From Gryganskiella cystojenkinii (taxonomy: Eukaryota > Mortierellomycota > Mortierellomycetes > Mortierellales > Mortierellaceae): a DNA stretch of 62,775 nucleotides. Numbering within the stretch: position 1 is the first letter of the stretch; each line of letters starts with the position of its first letter. A program made the translations under genes and the position numbers. The stretch covers positions 1 through 62,775 of the forward strand of contig JAAAIG010000117.1 of NCBI GenBank assembly GCA_015852425.1, given 5' to 3'. The notes beneath the pieces are model-generated. The model did no database searches. It was not told where the DNA came from and saw only the letters and a list, made by a program, of their open reading frames with translations. Below are positions 47,284 through 56,928 of the stretch, in pieces.

Positions 47284-49902
47284 TCAACCTTGGCTCTTCT
47301 CCATATCCTTCGCAAAAGACCAACAAGCGATGACACCCTGGAACCTAAAGACCTTCTCAGGTACGCCTGCACTGTTAGTGGACGATGTTATTGGTCGGGG
47401 GACCAACCCATGCGCGCGCAAAGTCTCCTCAGGCACGGGCATTTGTTCTTCTCCTTCGACGGGCTGTAAACCACAGGAGGCCTCCCTCAACTTCGGTAAT
47501 CCATGCAGGGTCGATAACCAGGTTTGAAGTGTGTAGCCCGAGATCCCAGATTCGTTCACGAGTACAACGTTTGAAAACGTGGTCCCGTACATAGCCCTCA
47601 GGGCGGCGTCATCGACAATCCAGTGACCGTACAGAAGGACCGTTTGGATGGCAGGCGCGACCAGGAACCGTGATTTACCGTCTTCGACATCTTGTTCTTG
47701 TTCTTGAACAATTGGACTTTCGAGCGTGCCAGACATCGCCGAACGGACAAAATCCTGCGTTGTCAGCTGTCGTTCGTGCGCTCGGCCTTCACTGTCGGCG
47801 TAAATGTTGAGGGATAGGAGCTCCAAGGATTGGCAGCCCTCCAGCATTCGGAATTCGAACATGAAGGCCCACTCCGCCGTTAATTTCAAGGTTTGAAGCT
47901 TAGGAAGATACCAATCCCAGGTCCGCCGGGGTCGTCGTTGAGCCAAGGGAGAAAGTAACGAAACGTTGGAGAGACTGCCGTCGTTGACATCGCTGTTACT
48001 ATTATCCTCATCGGCGGCATGGCCTACGTCGCCTTCCTTCTTCGAGGTCCCGACTCCACGATCTTCCATAGGCTGGAAAGAGTCCAGGAGTTCCTGCACA
48101 GGAGGAATAAAGTGATCCGTCGTATAACTAAAGACTCCAAGGTGAAGGCTCTCGAGGTTCGGGACGCGATGCAACGTGTCTGGGTGAAAGGTCAGTGCAG
48201 ACCAGCCTTGAAGCGCGACTGTTTTTAGTGCCGGAAGAGGCACTTGCAGGGGTCGACATGTGTAAACGTCCTGACAATGATAGCCTGTAGACTTGTCCTC
48301 GAGTGAGAGCGACTCGATTTTGTTTCCAAGGCCAAGCGCATAAAAATCCCGGTCAATTAGTAGGCGTTTGTGCTGGATAGCCAGATGGAGTTTTCGGATA
48401 CGCGGTAACGTCCAGCCGTTGCCGGCTCGAAATCCAATTGACTCCTCGGACTCTTCATCCAGAGCGAAGGTAAACGCACACAGCTCGAGCAGGATCTCGC
48501 CAAACGCGAAGGCGATATCGTCAATCTCGTCTGAGAAGGTGCCAAAAGTTGCGATCGTAACTCGTTGCAGGGGAGGAAGTAGTTCCCCCGGTGGCGTTAT
48601 TGACTCTGGTAGCCGACCGCCTCCTGCGATCGCCAGAGCGGCGCCGAACTGTTTCCAGGCGAGCTTTTCTTTGACAGCCCATTTGAACGATCCAGGACCA
48701 GGACTGTTAAATACGAGTGATTCCAGGGCGCGACAGCGACTCAGAAAGGTCGGCTGAGAGGTAAGAAAGCTCGACATACCGCTTCGGGCCAGCGATCCAA
48801 GCATGGATATTTCGCTGACAGAGTCCAAATTTGTCGACTTGAATTGACGCGTGATCTGCTGCCAATTGTTGTTGTCAATCGTCTTTGGGTTGACCATGAC
48901 CGGGAGACAGTCCTTGAGTTCGCTCATGACCTCCTCGGGACAAACCGTGAGGTTCGGCCAAGTGTGCTCAACTGGGCAGTCTACCCTCTGGATTTGATTC
49001 GGGAACAGAGCCGCATGTCGCTGCATGAACGTGATCATGGACCGGAACTGTTGATCCCTTCGTGCTAGACATTGTTCTCGATCCAACCTCGGCTCCAGAA
49101 CATGATCGCCAGCATTCTGCAAGTCCAATAGCTCATCCATTATGAAGATCACGTGCCGCAGGGACTGGAATCGTTCCACCGAATCTAAGTATCGAGCCAT
49201 GTCCGAAAGCGGGATAGCCAGAGACTGAATCTGCTCAAAGACCGCGGAACAGATTGTCCAGGTGAGCTCACGGCGCAACGCTCCAGACAGGGCACCGTAT
49301 CGGAACTGTTCTGTTCTTTTAGTATGGCCGACCTTAAACATTGGAGGAAAGAGGAGACTGTCGTCCTGTAGACCGTCACCGTATTCATCCGCAGCATCGC
49401 CGGTCTTGGATCGAAAAATATAAGCCGCTAGTCGAGAGGGGTAGTTTATCGACTGCACGGGGTGACACCCAGACTTTGGCCTATACACAACTGACTCGAA
49501 GATGAATGCGTGCATGAGGGAGAGATAGTCGATCCCCGACGGACTTGTTTGGGTCACCTCACTCCCCTGGACTTTATCGGGGTGCAGGTTTGAAATTGTA
49601 TGTTCTGACCGTTCCGGGTAGACATCATAAGCGGCGTCGAGGAGATCACTGACGAGTTCCCTTGGTCGCTGTCGGAGTAACGTCTGGAGGAGCTTAACAT
49701 GGTCTGAACAAACCATGGTGAACAAATGTGGGATATAGAACGCTGGACTATCCAGAGCACGACTGTAGAGATAGGGCAAGGTTGCGGAGCAAAAGTAGCT
49801 GTTAACTCGGAGGAGAACTGACAGCGTAAAGGTATCCTTGCGATCTTGCAGGATTTTTAAGACGAGTCGGAGGCATTCTAGCGGGATGGTTAACAGAGAC
49901 AT
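47284..49902 (-). CDS. large F-box-type protein of the Mortierella family
   Basis: A single exon of 872 residues. The start MSLLTIPLECLRLVLKILQD followed by LSVLLRVNSYFCSATLPYLY is an F-box-like N-terminus. The rest lacks a regular repeat but has scattered Leu-rich segments (LPALKTVALQGW, VPNLESLHLGVFSY, LPKLQTLKLTAEWAF, LEGCQSLELLSLNIY) typical of irregular LRR proteins paired with F-boxes. Such proteins recruit substrates to SCF ligases (inferred). The ATG at 49902 is preceded by a pyrimidine-rich leader on its strand; upstream in-frame text runs into the gap at 50059-50068 and is low complexity, so it is excluded. The nearby pseudogene at 50910-52502 belongs to a related family. No orthologue name can be given. 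Confidence 0.82.
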   Translation of the reverse strand: MSLLTIPLECLRLVLKILQDRKDTFTLSVLLRVNSYFCSATLPYLYSRALDSPAFYIPHLFTMVCSDHVKLLQTLLRQRPRELVSDLLDAAYDVYPERSEHTISNLHPDKVQGSEVTQTSPSGIDYLSLMHAFIFESVVYRPKSGCHPVQSINYPSRLAAYIFRSKTGDAADEYGDGLQDDSLLFPPMFKVGHTKRTEQFRYGALSGALRRELTWTICSAVFEQIQSLAIPLSDMARYLDSVERFQSLRHVIFIMDELLDLQNAGDHVLEPRLDREQCLARRDQQFRSMITFMQRHAALFPNQIQRVDCPVEHTWPNLTVCPEEVMSELKDCLPVMVNPKTIDNNNWQQITRQFKSTNLDSVSEISMLGSLARSGMSSFLTSQPTFLSRCRALESLVFNSPGPGSFKWAVKEKLAWKQFGAALAIAGGGRLPESITPPGELLPPLQRVTIATFGTFSDEIDDIAFAFGEILLELCAFTFALDEESEESIGFRAGNGWTLPRIRKLHLAIQHKRLLIDRDFYALGLGNKIESLSLEDKSTGYHCQDVYTCRPLQVPLPALKTVALQGWSALTFHPDTLHRVPNLESLHLGVFSYTTDHFIPPVQELLDSFQPMEDRGVGTSKKEGDVGHAADEDNSNSDVNDGSLSNVSLLSPLAQRRPRRTWDWYLPKLQTLKLTAEWAFMFEFRMLEGCQSLELLSLNIYADSEGRAHERQLTTQDFVRSAMSGTLESPIVQEQEQDVEDGKSRFLVAPAIQTVLLYGHWIVDDAALRAMYGTTFSNVVLVNESGISGYTLQTWLSTLHGLPKLREASCGLQPVEGEEQMPVPEETLRAHGLVPRPITSSTNSAGVPEKVFRFQGVIACWSFAKDMEKSQG

Positions 49903-50909
49903 TATCGTTACGACTGTTGGAGAGATCTGTTGGAGAGAGGGAGGGAAGCGAGGGGAAGGTGAGTGAAAGGATGATGGGAGTGAATGGAGTAATGGAATGA
50001 TCGCATTGAGCTGATTTGACAAAGGAATGAGCAATGACAAAAAAAAAAAAAAAAAAAANNNNNNNNNNATGTTCCTCACTGCCACATACAGGCAGTTATT
50101 AATAAGTGGCGATACTTGGTGGCAAAAGACGTCCCCGCTTCAAATAATTTCGTCCGCATTCAATTTCGTTCAAACGGGGCTCTTCCCAGACATGTCAGGC
50201 TCCTGTCTGTTTGAGTGGGGAGTCTCGCCGTCTTTGAGTTTTTCTATATCAAACCCTGGCTAACATTGGGGTGAGACTGCGTTACCGCCTGCAGAATTTT
50301 GCACTCCTACGCTATGATGCCACCTTTCGTCGCTCAAGAGCGAAGAACATTGTGCTCAACCTCGACTGAAAATTGGATAACAAATTCGCAGCTGTTGTTT
50401 CTCACTGTTTTCTAGACGTGACTTGGTCTTGGTCCTGCGAGTAAATGGTACGTCTTATGCGCTCTTCTTTCTTCTTGTTTTCAAGTTTTTAACATCTATC
50501 GACCTCGATGACGATGGGGGAATGGCCTCTCGATCTCTGCGGTCGAACTGAGGGATCAGGAGGACTTGTGTACATGTCGACTTCTACAGGGCGGTTGGAG
50601 ACTAGAAAAGTCTGTATTTGAAATATTATTTTTGCCCTGCAGGATAGGATGCCAACAAACAACAAAGAGGGGAAAAGTGACGATGAGAGCAACGTTTTTG
50701 ACGCAATTGATCACGTAAAGCATCTAAGGCTCTATATTTGCCAATGACAGGACTGGCTTGATATTTGGGGAGAGTAGTCTTTGCATCTTTCATTCAAGTT
50801 GATGGAAACTAAGCCCTTTGATTTATTTTTATTTGTTTTTACCCGCTCTGTCCTCCTCACTTCAACTTCGGCTTCAAACGACTCCGGGACCGGCTTTCTT
50901 CTCCAAGTC
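49903..50909. other. spacer with assembly gap (10 N) beside an A-tract
   Basis: Positions 50059-50068 are N and follow about 19 A. Sequence on either side is the leader of the minus-strand F-box-type gene (left) and a gene-free, A/T-rich stretch (right). The gap mirrors the one at 19320-19328: both lie at homopolymers in a 5' leader. Confidence 0.75.
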
Positions 50910-52502
50910 TTATCTGGACGGTGTCACTAATTCTGGCCAATGATCCATCACCCACTGGGCCTCACGTCCCCTAAGTCTGAGCTCTTGGGGAAATAAACTC
51001 TCTGCAGTCGCTTCAGTCCTTTCAACTGATCGAGCCCCTTCGTCCAACGAGAACTGGAACGGATTCTCTTCTACTATCCGGGACAGCGTATTCCAGTCAT
51101 CATTGTTGAAACAATAAATGTAAAAGTCCTCCAGTTGGGTAAGCTTTGCAAACTGAGAGCAGAAATATGCGTTTCCAGAGAACGGCAACAACGAACCAGG
51201 CGTACCCAAGCATGGCAAGGAAGAAGGGACCATGGTGACCTCGAGCTTGATAGCCAACATCCTGAGTCTGAGGCAGATCCAGGAGCGGCCGTCATCCATC
51301 ATATCCCTGTCACTGAGACACCATGCGGACAGAGTTTCCAGGTTCGGGATTGAGCACAGCAATTCTTGGATAGCAATACCAGGTAGTTTCTTGCAATTAT
51401 TGAGGGAGAGCACTGTGATGGTCTGGAGATGGGTCGGAAATTCTTGTAAAACTCTCCAGAAACCGAGATCAAATGAGGGCCCATTCAGGGTCAGGTTTTG
51501 AAGACCAAGGGACCTCACTTCACCTAGGAAGAAGGGAGAGGATGAGGGTTTTCGCATGGCCATCGACCGCAACAGCCGCACAAAGTCATCGTTTTGGAAT
51601 TGAATGCTATTTAAAGCCAGATTCAGGAGCTGTTGACGCCACCGACCGGATTCAAACAATTCGGAGAGAAACTGCATCGGTTGGAAATAGTGCTCATACC
51701 CAGGGTAAAAAGTCCAGTAGAGGTTTTCAGTCTAGGGCACTGTTTCAAAATCCAACATTGAACCTCAAGAAGATTGGGGTCACAGAATCCGAGCACCAAC
51801 TCCTTGGTTCGATTTGGACCCTTCGATCGTTCAGGCCAATGTTCAGTCGAGATCTGCACTTGCACTGTTCAAGAGGATCGCCAGTGTTTTGCAGGGCATG
51901 AACTTTCTTTGGGCTGTTCAAATTGATGCATTCGAGACGTGACCACAGCCGTTCGTAGAGCGAGAGCCATTGCTGATGTCCTTAATCTTGTTCCAGGGCA
52001 AGGTGAGGCTATAAGGAGCCGCAGTTTTCACTAGTCGGGGGCAGCCAGCGAGGATCTCTAGGAGCTCTGGAGACGCTTCATCCCAAGTGTCAAAATACTG
52101 CAGCGTTTTTTGATGTCTTTGAACGAAACGAGAGCAGAGGCAGCTGAAGAAGACGGACCATGATACCCATGTATGGACATCTCGACAAGATTAGGGAAAT
52201 AAAAAGAACTCTCAAGAAAATCCTGAACGTCTTCGGATCGGACCCGGAGCTTTTGGACAAGATTGGCGTATTTCTGAAGGGTCCCCAAGGAAGGATCCCT
52301 AAAGGCTCACCGGCGGACAGTCGGATGCAGGATGATGTATCTCCAGATGAGCGGGAGAAGGGTCTGGTACCAGGAGGAAGAGACACGTACACATTCTTAT
52401 CTCGAATTGGGTCAGAAACGCGCCAACATGGGCAAGGATCTCGGGCATTGCCAGGGGATTGGTCTGATGAAGGACCTTTTTGGTCGCTTTTGATATGTTC
52501 AT
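50910..52502 (-). pseudogene. F-box/LRR-type protein pseudogene, several frameshifts
   Basis: The minus-strand start MNISKATKKVLHQTNPLAMP and EILAHVGAFLTQFEIR form an F-box. The continuation WYQTLLPLIWRYIILHP is in another frame. The next blocks (LGTLQKYANLVQKLRV, FYFPNLVEMSIHGY) follow an in-frame TGA. EILAGCPRLVKTA and LTLPWNKIKDI, then LECINLNSPKKVHALQN, lie in yet other frames. The final 255 codons (51677-50910, from MQFLSELFESGRWRQQLL to the stop) are intact and contain LRR-like text (LPGIAIQELLCSIPNLETLS). At least three frame changes plus one stop make a functional product unlikely. A short residual protein from ATG 51677 is possible. Confidence 0.75.
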
Positions 52503-52941
52503 AGATGGGACCGCATGGAATGAGTTGAATGGGATGAAAGTGAATGGGATGCAATGGGATGCGATGGGGAGGAGAAGGGAAAGGAGGCTGAGATCAGTTG
52601 AAGCGGAAGTCCTTTGAACTTGTCGCCGAGCGAGATGCCTCCCAAAATAAAGTTGGTGTGCCATCCACGTTTGAGTCCCTGCCTATTTTTGTGCACTTGA
52701 AGTTTTCTTTGTGCAACCACACTCATGGTTGCGTTCACACTCGCTCATCGCTCACTGTTGCCATCACTCTTCTTCCTTCTCATCTTCACAACATCGCTGT
52801 CGTCTTATTCATCCACTTCAATTCTTCCTTCCTCCTCACGCCTCTCCTTTCCTCATCCCTCCTCTGTTATCGCACCTTATTGAGACGTGATCCTCACCAT
52901 CCCTGTCGCGCCTGTCACATTGTTCATGCTTCATGACTAAG
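52503..52941. promoter_or_regulatory. divergent leader region between the F-box pseudogene and the second LRR gene
   Basis: Left part has ATGGGATG-like repeats on the plus strand (GAATGGGATG, CAATGGGATGCGATGGGG), a short imperfect tandem repeat at 52525-52570. Right part (52730-52930) is the pyrimidine-rich leader of the LRR gene. No gene was seen. Confidence 0.4.
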
Positions 52942-54252
52942 ATGTTGACACATGCCCTCGATCTTCATGAGATTCGCTCAAGAATTGCCAGCAGCCTTGA
53001 CCTCACACACCTCGCGTCTTGTGCGCGGGTGAGTCAGGCTTGGAATGACTCATTTACACCACCACTCTACAACTCCGTCCTTTTATCGAAACATGGTCCC
53101 AGCATGGAATCTGTCGAGAGAAACAAGCACCTTATACGACAGCTGACGATTCAGAACTCCGGCTATGAAAAATTATCGTCGACATCTGCACGAGACAAAG
53201 CAATTTTTATCATCATTGCCGATTGGACTCTGACCACTTTGAACTTGGAGTACAACTCGATCAGAGATAGTGAAGCTCAGGCACTGTCTGAGGCACTCAA
53301 GACCAACTCGTCGCTGACTGATTTGGGCCTGAGAATCAACTCGATAGGAGAAATTGGAGCTCGGATGCTGTCTGAGGCACTCAAGACTAACTCGACTCTG
53401 GCCCTCTTGGACTTGGATTCCAACTTGATCGGAGAGAACGGAGCTCAGGTACTATCTGAGGCCCTCAAGACCAACTCGACTCTGACCACTTTGGACTTAG
53501 GGTCCAACGAGATCGGAGACCAAGGAGCTCAGGCACTGTCCGAGGCACTCAAGACCAACTCAACTCTGGCTGCTTTAAGATTGCGGAATAACGAGATCGG
53601 AGACCAAGGGGCTCTGGCGCTATCTGAGGCACTCAAGACCAACAATACTCTGACCTCTTTGAACTTGGAGCGCAACGAGATTAGACCCAATGGAGCTCAG
53701 GAGCTGTCAGAGGCACTCAAGACTAACTCGACTCTGAGCTCCTTGAACTTGGCTCGGAACCCGATCAGTTATAATGGAGCTCAGGCCCTAGCTAAGGCAC
53801 TCAAGATTAACTCGACTCTGACCACTTTGAACTTGTGGGGCGACTGGATTGGACCCATTGGGGCTCAGGCGCTGTCTTATGCACTCAAGACCAACTTGAG
53901 TCTGAGCTCTTTGAACTTGGGGCAGAACGTGATTGAAGACAGTGGAGCCCAGGCGCTGTCTTATGCACTCGAGACCAACTCGACTCTGACCACTTTGGAC
54001 TTGTGGAACAACCGGATTGGACCCATTGGGGCTCAGGCGCTCTCTTACGCACTCAAGACCAACTCGACTCTGACCGCTTTGCGCTTGGGGTGCAACGTGA
54101 TCGGAGACCAAGGGGCTCAGGCACTATCCAATGCACTCAAGACCAACTCGACCCTGACCCGTTTGGACTTAGGGTCCAACGAGATCGGAGACCAAGGAGC
54201 TCAGGCGATACGTCAGGTGTTGCAGATCACAAAATGTGAAATAAAATTTTAG
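52942..54252 (+). CDS. F-box-like protein with 12 RNI-type leucine-rich repeats (paralogue of 15014 gene)
   Basis: Single exon, 436 residues. The F-box-like start (LDLHEIRSRIASSL, LASCARVSQAWNDSF, PPLYNSVLLSKHG) is closely similar to that of the gene at 15014, on the same strand 38 kb away. It carries 12 units of 28 residues (53221-54228), consensus NSTLTTLdLgsNeIGdqGAQALSeALKT, and the short tail TKCEIKF. An extra in-frame ATG at 52933 adds MTK; I use the one conserved in both paralogues. Unit number differs (12 against 17), and exposed positions differ more than the scaffold. The partner is unknown; an SCF adaptor role is inferred only. Confidence 0.87.
   Translation: MLTHALDLHEIRSRIASSLDLTHLASCARVSQAWNDSFTPPLYNSVLLSKHGPSMESVERNKHLIRQLTIQNSGYEKLSSTSARDKAIFIIIADWTLTTLNLEYNSIRDSEAQALSEALKTNSSLTDLGLRINSIGEIGARMLSEALKTNSTLALLDLDSNLIGENGAQVLSEALKTNSTLTTLDLGSNEIGDQGAQALSEALKTNSTLAALRLRNNEIGDQGALALSEALKTNNTLTSLNLERNEIRPNGAQELSEALKTNSTLSSLNLARNPISYNGAQALAKALKINSTLTTLNLWGDWIGPIGAQALSYALKTNLSLSSLNLGQNVIEDSGAQALSYALETNSTLTTLDLWNNRIGPIGAQALSYALKTNSTLTALRLGCNVIGDQGAQALSNALKTNSTLTRLDLGSNEIGDQGAQAIRQVLQITKCEIKF
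53221..54228 (+). repeat. 12 tandem 84-bp repeats encoding LRRs
   Basis: Twelve in-frame 84-bp units, homologous to the array at 15296-16723 (shared AACTCGACTCTGACC and GGAGCTCAGGC segments). GAGATCGGAGACCAAGGAGC recurs in units 4 and 12 with a near copy in unit 5, and ATTGGACCCATTGGGGCTCA recurs in units 8 and 10. This indicates block duplication within the array. Confidence 0.9.
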
Positions 54253-56928
54253 ACAAATCAACATTTTATCACCCGCAGAGAGATTGACGGGGGGTAAGAA
54301 TTGAAAATTTCGACATCTTTTACAGGGAATGGCACTCATAATAGCTTGGGAGAACCATTTTACATGGGTCAATGTGTGCTCGCAAGAAATTTTCATCCCC
54401 CGTCAAAGCTTGTTCTTACAGGAGGGGGTGAGAATTCGTTAATCCTTTTTTTATCCTTCGACATTTTTCACAAAGACTCATCTTCAGTGCGATACTTTGT
54501 CCTGAAACCGCGTTCAAAAACCAATACTCGTGTCCTCAATGTTGAGAAAGATTGAGGAAAAAAGACCCCTCAAAGTCTGCACAGGGACTCCACAGAAAAA
54601 ATTCGGCCTCTCAGACGACCGAAATATAAGAAATTGGCACTACGGAGGAAGGGAAAACATTTTCAATGTGCAAGTATTATGTGCGACTTGTGGATCGATG
54701 GTTAGCCAGACCCGACCGAACGACGGCATAGAGCCTTTCTCCGGAGCATAATCTCGATTCCGCCCCAGATGTCTTTCCTTGGTAGTCGCATATTCGTTGA
54801 TCCTCTTGGACGGGAGGTTAGCCTTTCACAGTCGTCGAAGATTTTAATCGATGTGAACAAAAAAAGCGGGGGAAGGGGGTCATCCTTATGAAAGGCGCTA
54901 GGAGACTATCAATAAGAAATTAGCTGGACTTGATATGACTCCATGCAATAGAAGCACACCACGGTGAGCAAACACACGATTAATAGAGACTTAAATGCCA
55001 GTGCTGGTGCTTGTAGTTGACGTATGATAATGCACGTTATCTTGTTTCTTTCAAAACTAGAGGTCGATCGCCAAGGTTGATTCCCGCGAGGATTATGAAA
55101 GACACGACTGCCGCTCTAAGCCGACGATTTGCTGGCAACTTTAAGTTTGAAGACGATGGTAGTAAGTTAGGATATCAAGGACTGCTCCGATGCGCCTAAT
55201 AAATCGTCTCATCGGAAGCGACACTGGTTCAAGGGCAATGAAGTCGAGTTTCTTGCTTTATTGTTTTTCTAATCAAGTCGATAGCAGGTTACCGAATGCG
55301 CCGATTTTGCGTAATGGTCTCGAACGTAGAAGATCAACAAATAATCGAGTTATATTACCAAGACCTCTCGCCCTAGGCCGGCGGTATGTCGACGTCGTAC
55401 AGCAGCACAGTTCATGTGCGTAACTTTCAACAGTTGGCCCATCCTTTCAGCCTCACTTTTTTTCCCCGGAACTTGACTTCAAGGGCTTTGCGATTAATAC
55501 TAATCAAGTACTAAAATATGCACGAGAATCATTGTTGGCTAGACTTGCGCCGATTCAATGAACGCTATGGACTTTGGCGCGACATCACTCGAGTAGCTGT
55601 TCAGCCTGCTTGCGGATATAAAAAAGTGTGGTGACCCTGCCGTTGAATCGGTATTGGCGAAGATGTCTGTTTTTCATCTTTCAGATGGACTATATATATT
55701 ATTTGTCCAAAGGATCGTATCCTCGAGTATTTGATTCGTGTAACTGAGCAGGGCTAGCTTTCTGTTTTATTCGCGTTACAACTCCAAGCTCGATAACCAT
55801 TTTTGATATGGGATCGTTGCTGGCATGTCGTGGACTTATTGTTGAAAAAGTGAAGTTGTCATGCTTTTCTCAGTAACCAATGATTTTTTCAATGACGCGA
55901 CTTTTTCCTTGGATCCCGATAGCTGGGCAGCAACGAAATGCTAAACTTAAGGAGGGGTTGCTTTTCTGAAGTGTAGGATGGGTCAATTCAGCCGAGGTCG
56001 ACCAAGGCGTTATTCGCAATCTTAGTGACCCTTGTTCCTGCACAACATCGTTGGGAGGGAGCTAGATTCCGAAAGTTTGAAAGCTTGAGGCCGATGATGC
56101 TTTAAGCCATTGCACTACTCTGCATTTCGCTTTGGCGGGCTCGAATGCACCGCTGGAAGATTTCCAAAAAAAAATGCATTTTTCGCTGTCAGTCGATATC
56201 CCTGTCGGCGACTTTGTGCGGTACCAGCGGGAGCGGATGCTATTTTGATTGATGTTTGGTAATGTCGCTATAATATGAACCTGCCAAGGGCTATGGAAAG
56301 TCAAAGGAGGAGAAAATGAAGTCAGGTTGTTTAACTCCACTATTTTGCGGGGAAGGTAATTACAAACATAGATCTGCAATGGATTCCCTTTTGAAGAAAA
56401 TGGTCATTGGTGATATACAAGACTTGCAGTTGCTCACAGCAAAGGAAAAGAAAATCGACGACACCGTATGTGCCAACAAACATCAAGATGATCGTGAAGA
56501 TCGCTTTGTATTGTAACAATCAAAAAATAATCTCCGGCAGATATCAAAAGGCTCGCTAGTGTCTTTTTGTGAAAAAAAAAAAAAAAAAAAAAATGGACAG
56601 CTTCACCTTCCAGGTGTCCTTGTCCTTCGGATTCAGGTCAATGGTCCACAATTTCGATAGATGTTCCCCCTGATAGTGGAGGGCTGGTAGATCTCCATCT
56701 AGTTCACGAGTCAAGGGCGGAGGCCGTTGCGACTGGTTTGCAATTCATGCTCACTTTCTTTTCTTATTTTGAAAATCGCGTCTCTTTTTTTCTCTTCGCG
56801 CTCTGGCGAACAATGAAAAGTCACGTGTATTTTCTGTTCTTGATTTGTTTGTTGATCTCTCCATCCTCTTATCGATTTCTTTCCCATCAACACTCTCGCC
56901 ATCACCATCACTATCCACATCACCGAGG
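54253..56928. other. 2.7-kb gene-poor stretch
   Basis: No gene I can support. It holds scattered short open frames on both strands without start context, splice partners or known motifs, a 23-A run near 56572, and (from 56730) the pyrimidine-rich leader of the next gene. Near 54290 and 54427 the motif GGGGGT(A/G)AGAATT occurs twice. The character (A/T-rich, frayed open stretches near 55017-55199 and 56316-56516) suggests decayed sequence, but no parent was recognised. Confidence 0.45.

Noticed and set aside
54285..54450. Two copies of GGGGGT(A/G)AGAATT as possible element ends
   Set aside because: Direct, short and without matching flanks; not enough to call a transposon.
55017..55199. 60-codon open stretch in the 54-57 kb spacer
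   Set aside because: No recognisable motif, no splice partners; length is within chance.
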